Shown here one piece after another: positions 26,901-33,192 of a DNA stretch of 48,028 bases. Below the pieces are notes generated by a model. The model was not told where the DNA came from, ran no database searches, and saw nothing but the letters and a program-made list of their open reading frames with translations. Made by a program: the position numbers and the translations under genes. Every line of letters begins with the position of its first letter. Position 1 is the stretch's first letter. Source of the DNA: CAYHPY01 sp964358485 (lineage in GTDB: Bacteria; Elusimicrobiota; Elusimicrobia; UBA1565; UBA9628); contig CAYHPY010000020.1 in NCBI GenBank assembly GCA_964358485.1, positions 1 through 48,028 on the forward strand. The letters are read 5' to 3'.

Positions 26901-28268
26901 GATGATCATTCCGGCGCCGAAAGGAGCGAAATCCCGGACTTCCAAACCGCCTTTCGAGGAGCTCGCGATATCCACGCCGCCGAAATAGACCTGCTCCGGA
27001 GCCAGCGGATTGATCGCCGCGTACTGGTCGTAAAAGCATTGGCCCCCGCAGAAGCCCTGGGCGGATGTGAGCTCGAACCAAGTGGCCCCGCCGTCGGTGG
27101 ATTTATAGGCCGTTCCGTTTTTGCCGTCACCGAAGACGGGGTTATTGTAAGGACCCTTCGAGTTGGTGTAAATCACGGTGGAGCCGAACACGGTGACGGA
27201 GTTCTTGTTGTTATTGGGGTTGTTGTTGGCCTGCCCCGCGCCGCCGGACGGGGAAAGCTCGTCCCAGGTCGTCCCCCCATCCGTGCTTTTGCAGAGGCCG
27301 TTGCGGTTGGAGGCAAAGATTGTCCCGGCCGTGCCGATCCCGACATCGTAGGTGGAGGAGTAGCAGTTTCCCGCGGTCGTCACACGCGTCCAATTCTGGC
27401 CGCTGTTGACGGACTTCCAGACGCCGAACTTGCCCGTCCCCACCCCGAGGCAGGAAGCCACGCCGGCGTAGAGGGTGGTCCCGGTCGTCGCGGTTCCCGG
27501 GCTGAGGGTCCGGGCGTCGATGGCCAACTTGTAAACGGAACAGCCCCGCATGCTGTTGGCGTCGGCCGCCGTGGTTCCTGAAGCGTATTGCTGCCAGGAC
27601 GCCCCGCCATCGATGGTGCGGTAGATCCCGACCCCGGAGTAGGACCCCCCGCTGGGAGAACCTCCTCCACGGCCCGCGAAGTTCGGATCCCCGGTCCCGG
27701 CGTAAGCCACGCTCGGGGTGGTTGTGTCGAGGGCCAAGGACTGAACGGATTGGCTTTCCAGGGAATCGCTCACGTAATTCCAGTTGATGCCGCCGTCGGT
27801 GGACTTGGCGATGCCGGCGAAGGCCGCGATGTAGACGGTGTTGGGGTCGAGGAGATCCGGGGCGATGGCGTTGATTTTCGGCCCGGCGTCGCCGAAGCCG
27901 TAGATCCCGGCGCCTCCGTTGAAAATGTCGTCCTTGATCGGGGTCGGTCCGAGGAGCTTCCAGGTATTGGTGATCTTCGGAGTCGGCACTCCCCCGCCCA
28001 AAGGGCTGATGCCCCCGCTCGTTTTCTGCAGGGGGGTGACCGGGGCGGCCCTAAGCTGGGAAAGGCCCCGGGCGCGGGCGCCGGCAGGAATCGTCCCGTT
28101 CTTGTCGAGCCGGCTGCGGTAAAAATACTCGTGCCGCCGCTTGATCTCCTCGGCCTCGTCCTGCTTGCCGCTCCCTTTCCGGGGAAGAGCAAATGCCGGG
28201 AGCGCGCTGAAGGCGAAAAGCCCGAGGAGGAGCGCGCGAGAAATCTTAGTCGGCGGGAAAAATTTCAC
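20922..28268 (-). CDS. Giant surface protein: Asp-box repeats, fibronectin III array, T9SS-like C-terminal domain
   Basis: A 2448-residue exported protein. The signal peptide is residues 1-27. Roughly 130-820 holds a VPS10/sialidase-like beta-propeller region with about nine Asp-box motifs of the form SxDGGxxW (KSTDGGINW, RTIDGGASW, KSTDGGTTW and others). Roughly 830-2020 is a chain of a dozen or so diverged fibronectin III domains, many with the phrase NTTYYxRVRAxN. Roughly 2030-2350 has further beta-sandwich regions. The last about 90 residues (VRVYPNPYRP... to VIKRFVILR) match the FlgD/T9SS type A sorting-domain pattern. Translation starts at GTG 28268 with a weak Shine-Dalgarno. The PorV-like gene overlaps its stop. 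A role in adhesion or polymer binding is plausible; no enzyme activity is evident. Confidence 0.85.
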   Translation of the reverse strand: MKFFPPTKISRALLLGLFAFSALPAFALPRKGSGKQDEAEEIKRRHEYFYRSRLDKNGTIPAGARARGLSQLRAAPVTPLQKTSGGISPLGGGVPTPKITNTWKLLGPTPIKDDIFNGGAGIYGFGDAGPKINAIAPDLLDPNTVYIAAFAGIAKSTDGGINWNYVSDSLESQSVQSLALDTTTPSVAYAGTGDPNFAGRGGGSPSGGSYSGVGIYRTIDGGASWQQYASGTTAADANSMRGCSVYKLAIDARTLSPGTATTGTTLYAGVASCLGVGTGKFGVWKSVNSGQNWTRVTTAGNCYSSTYDVGIGTAGTIFASNRNGLCKSTDGGTTWDELSPSGGAGQANNNPNNNKNSVTVFGSTVIYTNSKGPYNNPVFGDGKNGTAYKSTDGGATWFELTSAQGFCGGQCFYDQYAAINPLAPEQVYFGGVDIASSSKGGLEVRDFAPFGAGMIIHSDQHSYGFASAATTYIGNDGGIYKSVDAGLNWLNLNKNLTGGLFMGISRSGDGTLMGGWQDNGSGRILGNAADKAWHVVYGGDGGYNKIDPGDSQKMYYTYIISGNVTDSAVFRSGNGGMNATNIAPPAAVGVETSMFYPTLFMDAETYQKVILGFQNVWRSADSGSNWTRIGDLRTADGNNILAVHEAPSSSNVIYASVEGQEGNGVYRLYVSSTADSGNAATWTLKNSGLPANQVPTALAVHPTDPNTAYATFGQFGTDTAAMLHVFKTTDAGTNWVGISTGLPDAPFHDILLDTGAPSNLFAASDIGVYNSLDSGKTWARSDVGMPEGAIAHSLHFNSGTRKLVVGSYGRGAFELDIPKAPSTPTGLAGNAMGVSSISWTWNANAGAENIQSYGLYLPSAPTVLVGSVTTGASRIVTGLTPNTTYSLQITATNGVLESADTAGVSTVTHAQKLSGPFLNPEKVFESSITVTSLNSGVPANPAGTLYETQFSTDGFATLVFSSFTYGQLASTFTALQANTTFQIRVRALNHAGHPSEFDLTVTTATSAAAPTAAAPAGIGSSSVTVNWGANGNHSETEYECELSTDSFATVNASSFTANAFATFTGLASGTNFQSRVRALGNNGRNTAKTGLPQATTAAGGGGGVFVPGTVSPAFSGVSKASVTVTWATGGNTAGITSYRAQISTASDFATINFSSFTKNLSVLFGNGGAGADLAQNVTYYFQVQASSENGDSAFVNLGSTSTWAADPAGSAVQVWTSSISYAWSSNGNSAGTTYYAQISTASDFSSLNVNAGVNGTSIIPGTLGSSIVTAGSLGTSVVFVNLGINTTYYLRVKAVNHNWVPSLFDAFGATATLANPPVSASLSVFITSTSLSWGANSNPAGTIFEAAVSTDNFGTMNSSAKLTAATTDFAGLSPNTTYFYQVRALNLGNTPTGVVAANSATLAYPPVVSSATVFFSSAVLSWSANSNIAGTTYYVELSTNAAFATLTVSGTDRETSVLASGLSANTTYYARVRAFNRSGTNTSFSTLSATSTLAALPASANPVTVASSSIKVAWGANGNSLTTQYEAWASSDGYLTTTYSSKTYNAFATFSGLPANTAFASQVRAYGNDGSQTSFTTLPATTTLLSAPVAAGVTFGNLGTTVLTISWATGGNGAGTEYQAQSSTNAFATVNFTSRTFNTSATFGYDGAGADLTPNTSYFFQVKSSATPNLSDNLSLGTTVTYSAAPAGTTVLSVTSTTAVAYWSSNSNPNGTTYYAQISTDAFATLVVTNGVIGTAALVPTTFAGLAAGTAYGIRVRSINRPGTPSAFDSTVSTTTNPQAPGVPGTPTGTVLGHSSISWTWSAASGALTYNIYRASSPATLLASQAGLTFANTGLSTNTAYAVKVAGVNGSGQSPLATSATAYTLALAPNGTNVPSATIFPTSATISWAQTVNSNPATTLSYVFLKSSNTASYAEISSSTVQFSTVTGLIGCTLYSAMVQNANGDGVRTSSDSAVNFTTKGTTPAAPGSLTASSLTGSQVGLNWVASGTEGVSDYLVYTDSGTGTVSFTTGLLAAVPYTQTSYTTGVLTSSAAYKYTVRARHRCGVEEKTGASAAAGVAATLSDVRAALDAPESGDEIAGDTGSNNAQVTVSASIVSGDTDSVKRVQFEYKASNSNTWLVMTSADSSNRPNPATEEPFSIPWDLSGLSWVSYDLRAVAVNVDGSTDSTPGSITVSLADPSTASESETVDAEGEVTKVETIDDSVDSNVATSDTSPDGVVTEVNVQFPAESFGAETSVRVTVIPVPSSAPVVPATIGLSAGLFTEIAASKPLVGSANITMSYNDKNDDGYLDGTTIRVDSLKMYSYDGSQWKPDVATTVDKANKTLRGVTTHFTFFGAFAAPSANLDRVRVYPNPYRPNSGNANEGRPCGTTCGAGQGIVFDQLTNEVAIDIFTAAGQRVERISTARSGGTLQWNARNSAGKEVATGGYFAVITSPGFKRVIKRFVILR

Positions 28269-28288
28269 GGGAAAGCCTGTGGAAGTGG

Positions 28289-28294
28289 ACTATA
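28289..28294 (-). promoter_or_regulatory. -10 box (TATAGT) before the giant surface protein
   Basis: TATAGT on the minus strand, one mismatch from consensus, 20 bp before the GTG start. No convincing -35 box is seen. The gap to the preceding gene is only 69 bp. Confidence 0.3.
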
Positions 28295-28337
28295 CCACAT
28301 GACCCGACGCCGCAGGCAAGACCCAGAGGGGCCTAAC

Positions 28338-28730
28338 TTATATCAGCAGGCCGATCTCGGTGGAGAGCCGCTCCATTGAGATGGGTTTGGATAGGAAGAG
28401 CGACGCCCCGGCCAAGAGGCCTTCGGCCCGGTCGCGAGGATCGTTGTAGTGGGTGGCGGCGGAGAGGAAAACGACCGGGATTTTCTTGAGGCGATCGCTG
28501 CGCTTGATGCGGCGGCAGAGGTCGAAGCCGTGCACGTCCGGAAGCTGCACGTCGATCATGATCACCGAGGGCCGGACCCCGTCCAGGGCCTGCATGGCCT
28601 CGCCGCCGGTGCGGAAGCCCTCGACGCGGATGCCTTGGAGGTTCATCGCGTCGATGAAGGTGTCGCGGAAAAGATCGTCGTCCTCGACCATGAGGATGGA
28701 GACTCCCGCGGTGGCGCCGGGCTTGCTCAT
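28338..28730 (-). CDS. Single-domain response regulator (CheY-like)
   Basis: A 130-residue stand-alone receiver domain. The acidic pocket is EDDD (16-19), the phospho-acceptor is Asp60 (VIMIDVQLPD), the switch residue is Ser90 and the conserved Lys115 is in LSKP. There is no output domain, so it must act through a protein partner. ATG 28730 overlaps the stop of the M50 protease gene as ATGA, and GGGGG precedes it; the longer open frame upstream is a shadow of the protease gene. The coupling suggests that it belongs to the same functional unit as the protease and the exported proteins upstream. Confidence 0.9.
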   Translation of the reverse strand: MSKPGATAGVSILMVEDDDLFRDTFIDAMNLQGIRVEGFRTGGEAMQALDGVRPSVIMIDVQLPDVHGFDLCRRIKRSDRLKKIPVVFLSAATHYNDPRDRAEGLLAGASLFLSKPISMERLSTEIGLLI

Positions 28731-30445
28731 CCCCCGAGGCCTCCCAGGAGCGAAGCGGCGGACGCCGGTCCGATCAAGGCCCCCGCCACGGCGCCGGCGG
28801 CCGAGAGCACGACTCCGCCCAGAAGCGCCAGGACCAGGATCGTCGGAATCCAACGCAGGATCGGGTGGCTCTCGTAAAAGGAATCCAGGGCCGTCGCCGC
28901 CTTGGCGGGGAGCAGGGCCCGAAGGATGTGGTGCCCGTCGAACGGAAAGACCGGCATCAAGTTGAGCATGGCCAACGCCGCGTTGACGAAGACAAACAAC
29001 GCCGACGCCGCCAACACCGCTCCGCCGACGCCGAGAGCCGACAGGCCCCAGAACACGCCCGCGCCCGCGATGGTCAGCAAAACATGGGTCGCGGGACCGG
29101 CTAAAGCGGTCAAGGCGGTGTCCCGGACGGGATGCTTGAAATTCGCGGGTTCGGGTTCCACGGGCCGGGCCCAGGCCCCGATCCCCTTGGCGGCCAGGAT
29201 CAGGGCGACGGGAATAAGAATGATGCCGGTCGCGTCCAAATGGGTGAGCAGGTCCTTGGGCCGCCAGCCGAGGCGTCCTTCCAGACGAGGCGTCGGATCG
29301 CCCAGGAGATCGGCCACTTTGGCGTGGGCCATCTCATGGAGGATCAAGGAGGGCACGATCATGAGGAAGTGCACCGCCAACAGACCCGCCACTCCCATGG
29401 AGGCCGCCAGGCCGGTCCAGGCCAGCACCGAGGCCCCGAAGAGCACGGGGCTGCCGCCGCCGCGGTCCCCCCCGCGGTCGATATCATCGGTCGTGTCGTC
29501 GGGTCCGGGAGACTGCCGGCGCGGGGGGTTGCCTAAATCGTCCACGGGCTCATTGTCCGGGGAACCTTGGCCCCGGCCGTCGCCTGAGCCCGAACCGTCG
29601 GGATCGGGGGTTTTTCGCGAGCCTTTCTTGAGGGAGAGGCGGAAGTCGGATCCGGGAGCCGCCGTCGCCCCGGCCCAGGTCGGCACCGGGGACTTGAAAA
29701 AAACCGGGGAGCCGCCGCGGTCCCCGCCGCGATCGATGTCGTCGGTCGTGTCGTCCGGCCCGGGGGACTGGCGCCGCGGAGGGTTGCCCAAATCATCGAC
29801 TTCCTCGTTGTCGGGGGAGCCTTTGCCCCGTTCGTCGCCGGAACCGTCGGGATCCGGCGTCTGGCGGGAACCCTTCTTGAGGGTCGTTTCACGGCCCATA
29901 AGCCAGTCGATGATCGCGTGGCCGTTGGCGCGCGCGGAGGACGCCGGCATGTCGGTGATCTTTTCAACGGAAAGTTCGGGGGCCGAGGAGGCCGGCTCGA
30001 GGAGGGCGTCGCCGCCCTTGCGCCACTCGCGATCCCAACGCTCGGGCCGATCCTGCGGGGCGGGAGTCTCCCGGCTCTCGCCGGAATTCCCGCTTTGGCC
30101 CCGACCCTCGTTTTCCCGGGGAGCGTCGGAGGGCGCCGGAGCGTCGTCGCCGACCAGGCGGCCCGAGCCCGGACACTCGGAGCCGGGAAGGGCGCTGGGG
30201 GCCAGCTTCGGGGTGGAGAAGGATTTCAGGGAGCCGGAAAGGGATGGGAGGGAAGCGGACGGAACAAGATTGGAAACGGAACCGCGGGAACCGAAAGAAA
30301 TTGGGACAACGGAATTCCCGGAAACAGCCACGCGGCCGGTCGAACGAAATGATTGCGCGGCCGCGTGGTAGAAATCCAGCCCCGGCATGACACCGATAAC
30401 GGAGAGGGCCACCGTCAGGCCCGTCGCCCGTCGGAGAATGTTCAT
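28727..30445 (-). CDS. M50 (site-2-type) membrane metalloprotease with long repeat-containing N-terminal extension
   Basis: A 572-residue protein. The signal peptide region ends FYHAAAQ (residues 25-31) and is followed by a Ser-rich linker. An acidic, Pro/Gly-rich region contains two copies of a segment beginning LKKGSR (units about 189-257 and 272-343, offset 83 residues). The protease core occupies about 335-560: HEMAH (His370, Glu371, His374) and NLMPVFPFDG (Asn495, Asp503) provide the zinc site of S2P-family intramembrane or membrane-embedded proteases. Such enzymes usually cleave anti-sigma factors or membrane-bound regulators. ATG 30445 has no Shine-Dalgarno, but a TATAAT lies only 6 nt upstream, so the mRNA may be leaderless. 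It is coupled to the receiver gene downstream. Confidence 0.85.
   Translation of the reverse strand: MNILRRATGLTVALSVIGVMPGLDFYHAAAQSFRSTGRVAVSGNSVVPISFGSRGSVSNLVPSASLPSLSGSLKSFSTPKLAPSALPGSECPGSGRLVGDDAPAPSDAPRENEGRGQSGNSGESRETPAPQDRPERWDREWRKGGDALLEPASSAPELSVEKITDMPASSARANGHAIIDWLMGRETTLKKGSRQTPDPDGSGDERGKGSPDNEEVDDLGNPPRRQSPGPDDTTDDIDRGGDRGGSPVFFKSPVPTWAGATAAPGSDFRLSLKKGSRKTPDPDGSGSGDGRGQGSPDNEPVDDLGNPPRRQSPGPDDTTDDIDRGGDRGGGSPVLFGASVLAWTGLAASMGVAGLLAVHFLMIVPSLILHEMAHAKVADLLGDPTPRLEGRLGWRPKDLLTHLDATGIILIPVALILAAKGIGAWARPVEPEPANFKHPVRDTALTALAGPATHVLLTIAGAGVFWGLSALGVGGAVLAASALFVFVNAALAMLNLMPVFPFDGHHILRALLPAKAATALDSFYESHPILRWIPTILVLALLGGVVLSAAGAVAGALIGPASAASLLGGLGG
29417..29881 (-). repeat. 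Intragenic tandem duplication in the M50 protease gene
   Basis: Two units of about 70 codons, 249 nt apart, encode nearly the same peptide; for example EVDDLGNPPRRQSPGPDDTT and PVDDLGNPPRRQSPGPDDTT share all but one residue. The copies also match closely at DNA level, which points to a fairly recent duplication. Confidence 0.85.
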
Positions 30446-30451
30446 GGTTTT

Positions 30452-30457
30452 ATTATA
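30452..30457 (-). promoter_or_regulatory. TATAAT box abutting the M50 protease start codon
   Basis: A perfect -10 hexamer on the minus strand with only 6 nt between it and the ATG. Initiation 7 nt downstream of the box would fall on the A of ATG. TTGAAT lies upstream, but only 13 bp away. The rest of the gap (30458-30567) is GC-rich with GGGCCC-centred palindromes and shows nothing else. Confidence 0.4.
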
Positions 30458-30567
30458 GCCCCGCCCGCGAATTCAATGACGGGTCCAAGGGCCCGACAAG
30501 CGCCGGGCATTGGGCCCACCCAACCGAAGACCTTAGGCCCCGCCCGCGCCTAGGACCCGGGCCCACC

Positions 30568-33177
30568 CTACTTGCTCCCGGACCCACCGGCGGGTGGGTC
30601 CTTTTTTAGGGCCAGGAAGGGCAGCAGGATGTCGAGGGCGGCGGAGGCGGTCATCGTGACGCCGATGACCCAGAACGCCGTGACGGTGGGCACCGCGGCC
30701 ATCATCATGCCGATGCCCAACAGGCCGACCACGGAGAAAATAAGCTGGTAGAAGGACATCGAGGCGGTGATCTTGCCCTGATGCTCGGGATATTTTTTGA
30801 CGAGCACCCGGGTCAGGAGGCTCGACCAGATCACGGAGCTCGGACCGCCCAGCAGCGCGACGAAGAACATGGACGCCAGGGAAAGCCAGAAATTCGGGAA
30901 GAAGAACACTCCCCAATAAGCCAGCAAGCCGACGCCGAGAAGGATTTCCCCCCACCGCCCCTGGCGTTCCAGCAGATCGTGGCCGGTTTTGGCCTGCTTG
31001 CGGGCCTCCTTGGTCAAAGCCGCGAAATGCTTCTTGGCCCAAGCCGAGAGCCCGGCTTCCAGGCCGGTCCTCTCGATGAGGGCCGCGGCCTCCTCTTGGG
31101 ATATCGCGTTATTCTCGGCGATGGCGGCCCGGGCGCGGTCCAAGAGATCCTTGGAAAATTCCTCGGCGGAGAATTTCACTTTGGGGTCTTTCTTCCAGGC
31201 TTTTTGATAGGCGGCCAACGCGGCCTCGCGGGCGGCCCGGACCCCGCCCACGGCCGCCTCCTGGAAGGACTTGTCCTTGGACTCCTTGGCCATCGCCTCC
31301 CGAAAGCGCTGGAACAAAACGGATTCCCCGGAAGCGGCCTTGTCCTCCTTGAGCATCACCATGGTGGAAATTCCCATGCCCAAAGCGGCGGCGGAAAGAT
31401 ACATCCCGAAGATTCCCTCGGAACTGGAGAGGCCCGCGGCCAGGAAAGGCCCGATCAGAGGGAGGGAGTGCACCGAGGAGACGGCGGCCGCGGCGATCGG
31501 CTGCATGACTTCCCCGATGTAGCGGGGAAGCGCGGCGAAGATCATGGCGTCGGCGGTCGCCACGTAGATCGTCGTCAAAAGCAAGGTCCAGCGCAGGAAC
31601 CGGTCCTTGAAGATCAGCTGGAAGCCCTGGATCAAATCCCGAAGGCGGCTGGTTTTCTTGACGGCTTTCACCGGGAAGCCGTTGAACTCGGAAAGCGGGA
31701 GGGCCGACGCGGTCGGCTCCCCCTCAAGCTCCACGATCAAGATCGGCTCATCGTTGATCCGGGCCGAAGTGACTCCTTTATAACCTTCCGGCGCGCCGTC
31801 CTTCTTGAATTTCTCGGCGAGGTCCCGGCGGGCCTCCAACAGCGAGTCCTCCGGGATTTTGAGCTTCAACCAATAGAGCGCGGCCACCGAGGCGGCCAAG
31901 ATTCCGTAGACGGCGTAGGCCAGGACGTTTCCGGACAGGAGCCCGAACTGGACGTTCATGTAGCCGATGAACGCCCCCGCCACCAGCGGGGCCACGACGC
32001 CGACCACGTTGAGCAGGAGCATGTACACGGCGTTGGCGCGGTTGTAGGCTTCCTCGTTGTCGGCCAGGAGACGGTTGAAGGCCACGGCTCCCCCGGTCAG
32101 CGCCGCGCTCTGCAGGAAGCCCGCCAAAAAGATGGTGACCAGGAAGATCGGGAAGGAAAAGCCCCCGGTCGCGAAGTAGAGGATCGGGACCGACATGAGC
32201 AGCAGCGAGCGCCCCAGGTAGGAGGCGACCAGAATCTTCTTGACCGAGAGCTTGTCGGCCAACGGGCCCGTCGTGACGCTGGAGAGGGCCTGCGCCGCCC
32301 AGTTGGTGGAGCGGGCGTAGCTTACGTTGGCCGAGTCGTCCTTGCCCTTGGACACAAGTTTTTCCATCGCGGAGTAGTGGAAATAAATCCCGACCACGAT
32401 CAGGGCCTGGCCGATCATGAATCGCCACAGTTGGGCGTTTCGTTCCCGGTCGGGCAGGAGGTGGAACAGCCCGGTGACCCAATGCCAGGCCCGACCAAAG
32501 ATCGAGGGCGATTTCGCCGGAGCCGGCGCTTGGGGAGCCTCGGCCGCGACGGCCGGGGCCGCGGGGTGGGAATTGGCGGCCGCCGGGCGCAGAGGGGAGT
32601 GGGTCCGAGAAGCGGCCCGTCCGATCGGCTCGTCGCCGCCGGAGGGGCTTCTCCGGAAGGAAAGGCCGAGGATACGGTCGTTGATCTGCTCGCCCTTTCC
32701 GCGGGTCTGTCCCGCGGAAAGGCGGTTCACTTCCGGTTCCGTTAAGGAAATTTCTTCAGGATTATTGAGGAGGGCCGTAATCCCTTGGCTCTTTTCCCCC
32801 TGAGCCGTCGGAGACGCCTCCTCGGAACCAGGAACGAAATTAGGCGCGGAGGAAGGCAGAAGGGACGGAGCCTGTCCGACGGACGGAGCCGTGAAGAGAG
32901 AAGCCGAACCGGACGGCGAGGCTTGATCAAGAGCCGGGAAGGGGCGGACGGACGGGAGGGAGGAGCCTAACGGGGACGGCGAAAAGGACAACGAACGGAC
33001 GGAAGAAAAAGAATTCCCGGAAACGGAACCTAACGGAGAAGAACGAACATTTGAGGGGACGGAATTTACGTTACGAGGGGCCCCGCGCAAGGTCTGAGCG
33101 GCCGCCTCGTAACACAATGGCCCAGGGGCCATTGTAATCAGCGCCGCCGAAACGAGAGAGGCTACGAACCTTTTGAT
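30568..33177 (-). CDS. MFS transporter with signal peptide and long N-terminal extension; apparent ATC start
   Basis: The membrane part (about residue 240 on) is a major-facilitator transporter with about 12 helices and a central soluble insert rich in Lys, Ala and Glu (about 620-730); the substrate is unknown. The first ATG in frame is 33132, but it cuts a signal peptide in half, lacks a Shine-Dalgarno and lies inside a perfect 10-bp stem (33114-33123 with 33126-33135). Fifteen codons upstream, ATC 33177 has AGGAGA 6 nt before it, lies 15 nt after the preceding stop, and restores a signal peptide starting IKRFVASLV and ending CYEAAAQ, parallel to the paralogous start MKRVIAAAL...GYEAAAQ at 46906. 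A mutated or rare ATC start, or a base error, explains this. From ATC the protein has 869 residues (854 from ATG 33132). Confidence 0.8.
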   Translation of the reverse strand: MKRFVASLVSAALITMAPGPLCYEAAAQTLRGAPRNVNSVPSNVRSSPLGSVSGNSFSSVRSLSFSPSPLGSSLPSVRPFPALDQASPSGSASLFTAPSVGQAPSLLPSSAPNFVPGSEEASPTAQGEKSQGITALLNNPEEISLTEPEVNRLSAGQTRGKGEQINDRILGLSFRRSPSGGDEPIGRAASRTHSPLRPAAANSHPAAPAVAAEAPQAPAPAKSPSIFGRAWHWVTGLFHLLPDRERNAQLWRFMIGQALIVVGIYFHYSAMEKLVSKGKDDSANVSYARSTNWAAQALSSVTTGPLADKLSVKKILVASYLGRSLLLMSVPILYFATGGFSFPIFLVTIFLAGFLQSAALTGGAVAFNRLLADNEEAYNRANAVYMLLLNVVGVVAPLVAGAFIGYMNVQFGLLSGNVLAYAVYGILAASVAALYWLKLKIPEDSLLEARRDLAEKFKKDGAPEGYKGVTSARINDEPILIVELEGEPTASALPLSEFNGFPVKAVKKTSRLRDLIQGFQLIFKDRFLRWTLLLTTIYVATADAMIFAALPRYIGEVMQPIAAAAVSSVHSLPLIGPFLAAGLSSSEGIFGMYLSAAALGMGISTMVMLKEDKAASGESVLFQRFREAMAKESKDKSFQEAAVGGVRAAREAALAAYQKAWKKDPKVKFSAEEFSKDLLDRARAAIAENNAISQEEAAALIERTGLEAGLSAWAKKHFAALTKEARKQAKTGHDLLERQGRWGEILLGVGLLAYWGVFFFPNFWLSLASMFFVALLGGPSSVIWSSLLTRVLVKKYPEHQGKITASMSFYQLIFSVVGLLGIGMMMAAVPTVTAFWVIGVTMTASAALDILLPFLALKKDPPAGGSGSK
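30580..30607 (+). terminator. Plus-strand intrinsic terminator inside the 3' end of the MFS gene
   Basis: A perfect 9-bp stem (GGACCCACC 30580-30588, GGTGGGTCC 30593-30601) followed by TTTTTT on the plus strand. It lies in the last codons of a minus-strand gene, so it would stop antisense transcription. On the minus strand the T-run is on the wrong side. Confidence 0.6.
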
Positions 33178-33192
33178 TTCGGTTCTCCTATC

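Noticed and set aside
20922..28268. Periodic sequence in the giant surface gene as a CRISPR array or satellite
   Set aside because: The repetition is at protein level (Asp-box and fibronectin III domains), strongly diverged at DNA level, with no constant repeat and spacer lengths.
28731..28853. 41-residue N-terminal extension of the single-domain response regulator
   Set aside because: It lies in the M50 protease gene in another frame and is Arg/Gly-rich; ATG 28730 fits the family start.
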